A stretch of 7,846 nucleotides of DNA from JASEHD01 sp964471945 (GTDB lineage: Bacteria > Bacteroidota > Ignavibacteria > UBA10030 > SZUA-254). The DNA lies in the NCBI GenBank assembly GCA_964471945.1, contig CAYYIJ010000095.1:1-7846 (forward strand), in the 5' to 3' direction. Under the pieces are notes generated by a model. That model was not told the DNA's origin and did not search any database. It saw only the letters and a program-made list of their open reading frames with translations. The position numbers and the translations under genes were made by a program. This document shows, piece by piece, positions 7,172 through 7,846 of this stretch (its first letter is position 1; every line of letters begins with the position of its first letter).

Positions 7172-7681
7172 TTAAGGTTGAGTCGGTGGATAATTGAAAT
7201 CGACATAAATGTCAATACCAGAAACAATTGAATCGGGAAACACTTTAACCGTACCCGGTCGGGACGAATTACCTATCGCATAATATACACCTACCATTCC
7301 CCAATCTTTGAGTTGGTTATCTCCAAATCTTTTCCCGACTGCAATATAAGGAATAGAATCGACATCCATTGGATTGAGGATAATAGTATACGGAATCGAG
7401 TTGGCGCCATACGATGAAATCAATTCGTCAGAAAATCGTAACCGATTCCCAAAATACTCAGCTGCGATATCCCCGGGCGGATAGTTCTGAAATGCAACAA
7501 CTCTTAAATCTTTAATACTATCTTTTGGCAGCCAATTCTGAAAATAAACAGTCCCTTTAAAACCGTATGGTGGTGATGGTGGAATTTGTGGTGGTGCCAG
7601 CCCACTATCACATTCCAATGCTAATAAACAGAAGAGCAAAATAAATGCTATTCGTTCGTTATATTTTTTGTGAGATAGCAT
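7172..7681 (-). CDS. Predicted lipoprotein of unknown function, paired with the TonB-dependent receptor
   Basis: 169 residues. Residues 7-23 are hydrophobic after a basic start (MLSHKKYNER), and Cys24 is followed by DSGLAPPQIPPSPP, a Pro-rich tether typical of lipoproteins in this group. The residue before Cys24 is Glu, not Gly/Ala/Ser, so the lipobox (LALEC) is atypical and lipidation is likely but not certain. The rest (about 36-169) looks like a beta-rich globular domain opening with GFKGTVYFQNW and LRVVAFQNYPPGDI and ending in GIDIYVDFNYPP. I do not recognise a named family, though similar short proteins beside receptors seem familiar from Ignavibacteria. The ATG is preceded by AGGAAAG at about 7 nt and by a Bacteroidota-type promoter, which supports this start. 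The receptor follows after 3 nt, so the two are probably co-transcribed; an accessory role at the outer membrane (ligand capture or receptor assembly) is inference. Confidence 0.85.
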   Translation of the reverse strand: MLSHKKYNERIAFILLFCLLALECDSGLAPPQIPPSPPYGFKGTVYFQNWLPKDSIKDLRVVAFQNYPPGDIAAEYFGNRLRFSDELISSYGANSIPYTIILNPMDVDSIPYIAVGKRFGDNQLKDWGMVGVYYAIGNSSRPGTVKVFPDSIVSGIDIYVDFNYPPTQP

Positions 7682-7699
7682 AATATATCTTTCCTAATC

Positions 7700-7731
7700 C
7701 AAAGATAGAAAAGCAATGTTATAAAAGCAAA
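7700..7731 (-). promoter_or_regulatory. Bacteroidota-type promoter for the lipoprotein/receptor operon
   Basis: On the minus strand TTTG (7731-7728) is followed after 20 nt by TATCTTTG (7707-7700), matching the Bacteroidota primary-sigma consensus TTTG, about 19 nt, TAnnTTTG. The -7 box ends 18 nt before the lipoprotein ATG, giving a short leader that still holds the AGGAAAG ribosome-binding site. The region upstream is very AT-rich. Position, strand and spacing all agree; no transcript data support it yet. Confidence 0.65.
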
Positions 7732-7795
7732 AAAATGATTGATATATTTTTTAAATTTATTTATTAACTGCTAATGTTACGGAGGAACACTAATT

Positions 7796-7824
7796 TGTCA
7801 TAATGAGCGAAGCGAAATATCTCA
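7796..7824. repeat. Short dispersed repeat of the GTCAT..TGAGCGAAGCGAA type
   Basis: The segment TGTCATAATGAGCGAAGCGA continues to TATCTCA at 7824. From memory it closely resembles an intergenic repeat found in many bacterial genomes, including Bacteroidota, whose core is TGAGCGAAGCGAAGAATCTC. It forms an imperfect stem (CATAAT side against AAATAT side) around GAGCGAAGCGA. It lies upstream of the lipoprotein operon promoter in a stretch (7732-7846) where I see no gene. Its identity as a multi-copy repeat needs the rest of the genome. Confidence 0.55.
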
Positions 7825-7846
7825 AAATTGAATGAAAATAAAACAT

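Noticed and set aside
7781..7832. GGAGG followed by an ATG (7803) that could start a tiny + strand peptide
   Set aside because: It gives only MSEAKYLKIE before a stop, and the codons coincide with the dispersed repeat core, so the apparent peptide reflects the repeat and not a gene. The GGAGG is also too far from the ATG.

Overview
The window looks like chromosomal DNA from the Bacteroidota/FCB group, most likely an Ignavibacteria-type or Chlorobi-related lineage. Three things point this way. The truncated protein at the left edge ends in a type IX secretion (T9SS) sorting domain of the 'NYPNPFNPTTTI' kind. The outer-membrane receptor has an N-terminal carboxypeptidase-regulatory-like domain. 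The rightmost operon has a Bacteroidota-style promoter (TTTG, 20 nt, TATCTTTG). The DNA is AT-rich by eye and densely coding. No lineage test could be run, so the taxonomy is inference.

Layout. Positions 1-1245 (+) hold the C-terminal 414 residues of a secreted, repeat-containing surface protein. It converges on a minus-strand gene across an 11-bp hairpin at 1258-1288. Everything else coding is on the minus strand and reads right to left. A short predicted lipoprotein (7681-7172) lies 3 nt from a TonB-dependent receptor (7168-4976). A 129-bp MITE-like element follows. Then come a TatD nuclease/radical-SAM fusion (4800-3382) and, 7 nt on, a HEAT-repeat/cyclophilin fusion (3374-1293). No rRNA, tRNA, CRISPR array or transposase gene was found, and no gene-free stretch exceeds about 175 bases.

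How the genes may work together. The lipoprotein and receptor look like one outer-membrane unit with unknown cargo. The TatD/radical-SAM protein should be cytosolic and the HEAT/cyclophilin protein exported, so they share transcription rather than an obvious pathway.

The most informative structure is the element between the receptor and the TatD gene. It has perfect 16-bp terminal inverted repeats, a 5-bp TAAAA direct repeat at its borders, and two inverted hairpins whose stems differ by compensatory changes. Removing it with one TAAAA copy restores an empty site in which the receptor still ends ETRF-TAG and lies only 41 nt from the TatD start. The four minus-strand genes may therefore once have been a single transcription unit, now split by an element carrying terminator-like hairpins. 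A second short repeat at the right edge (7797-7823) shares the same 27-nt skeleton as these hairpins.
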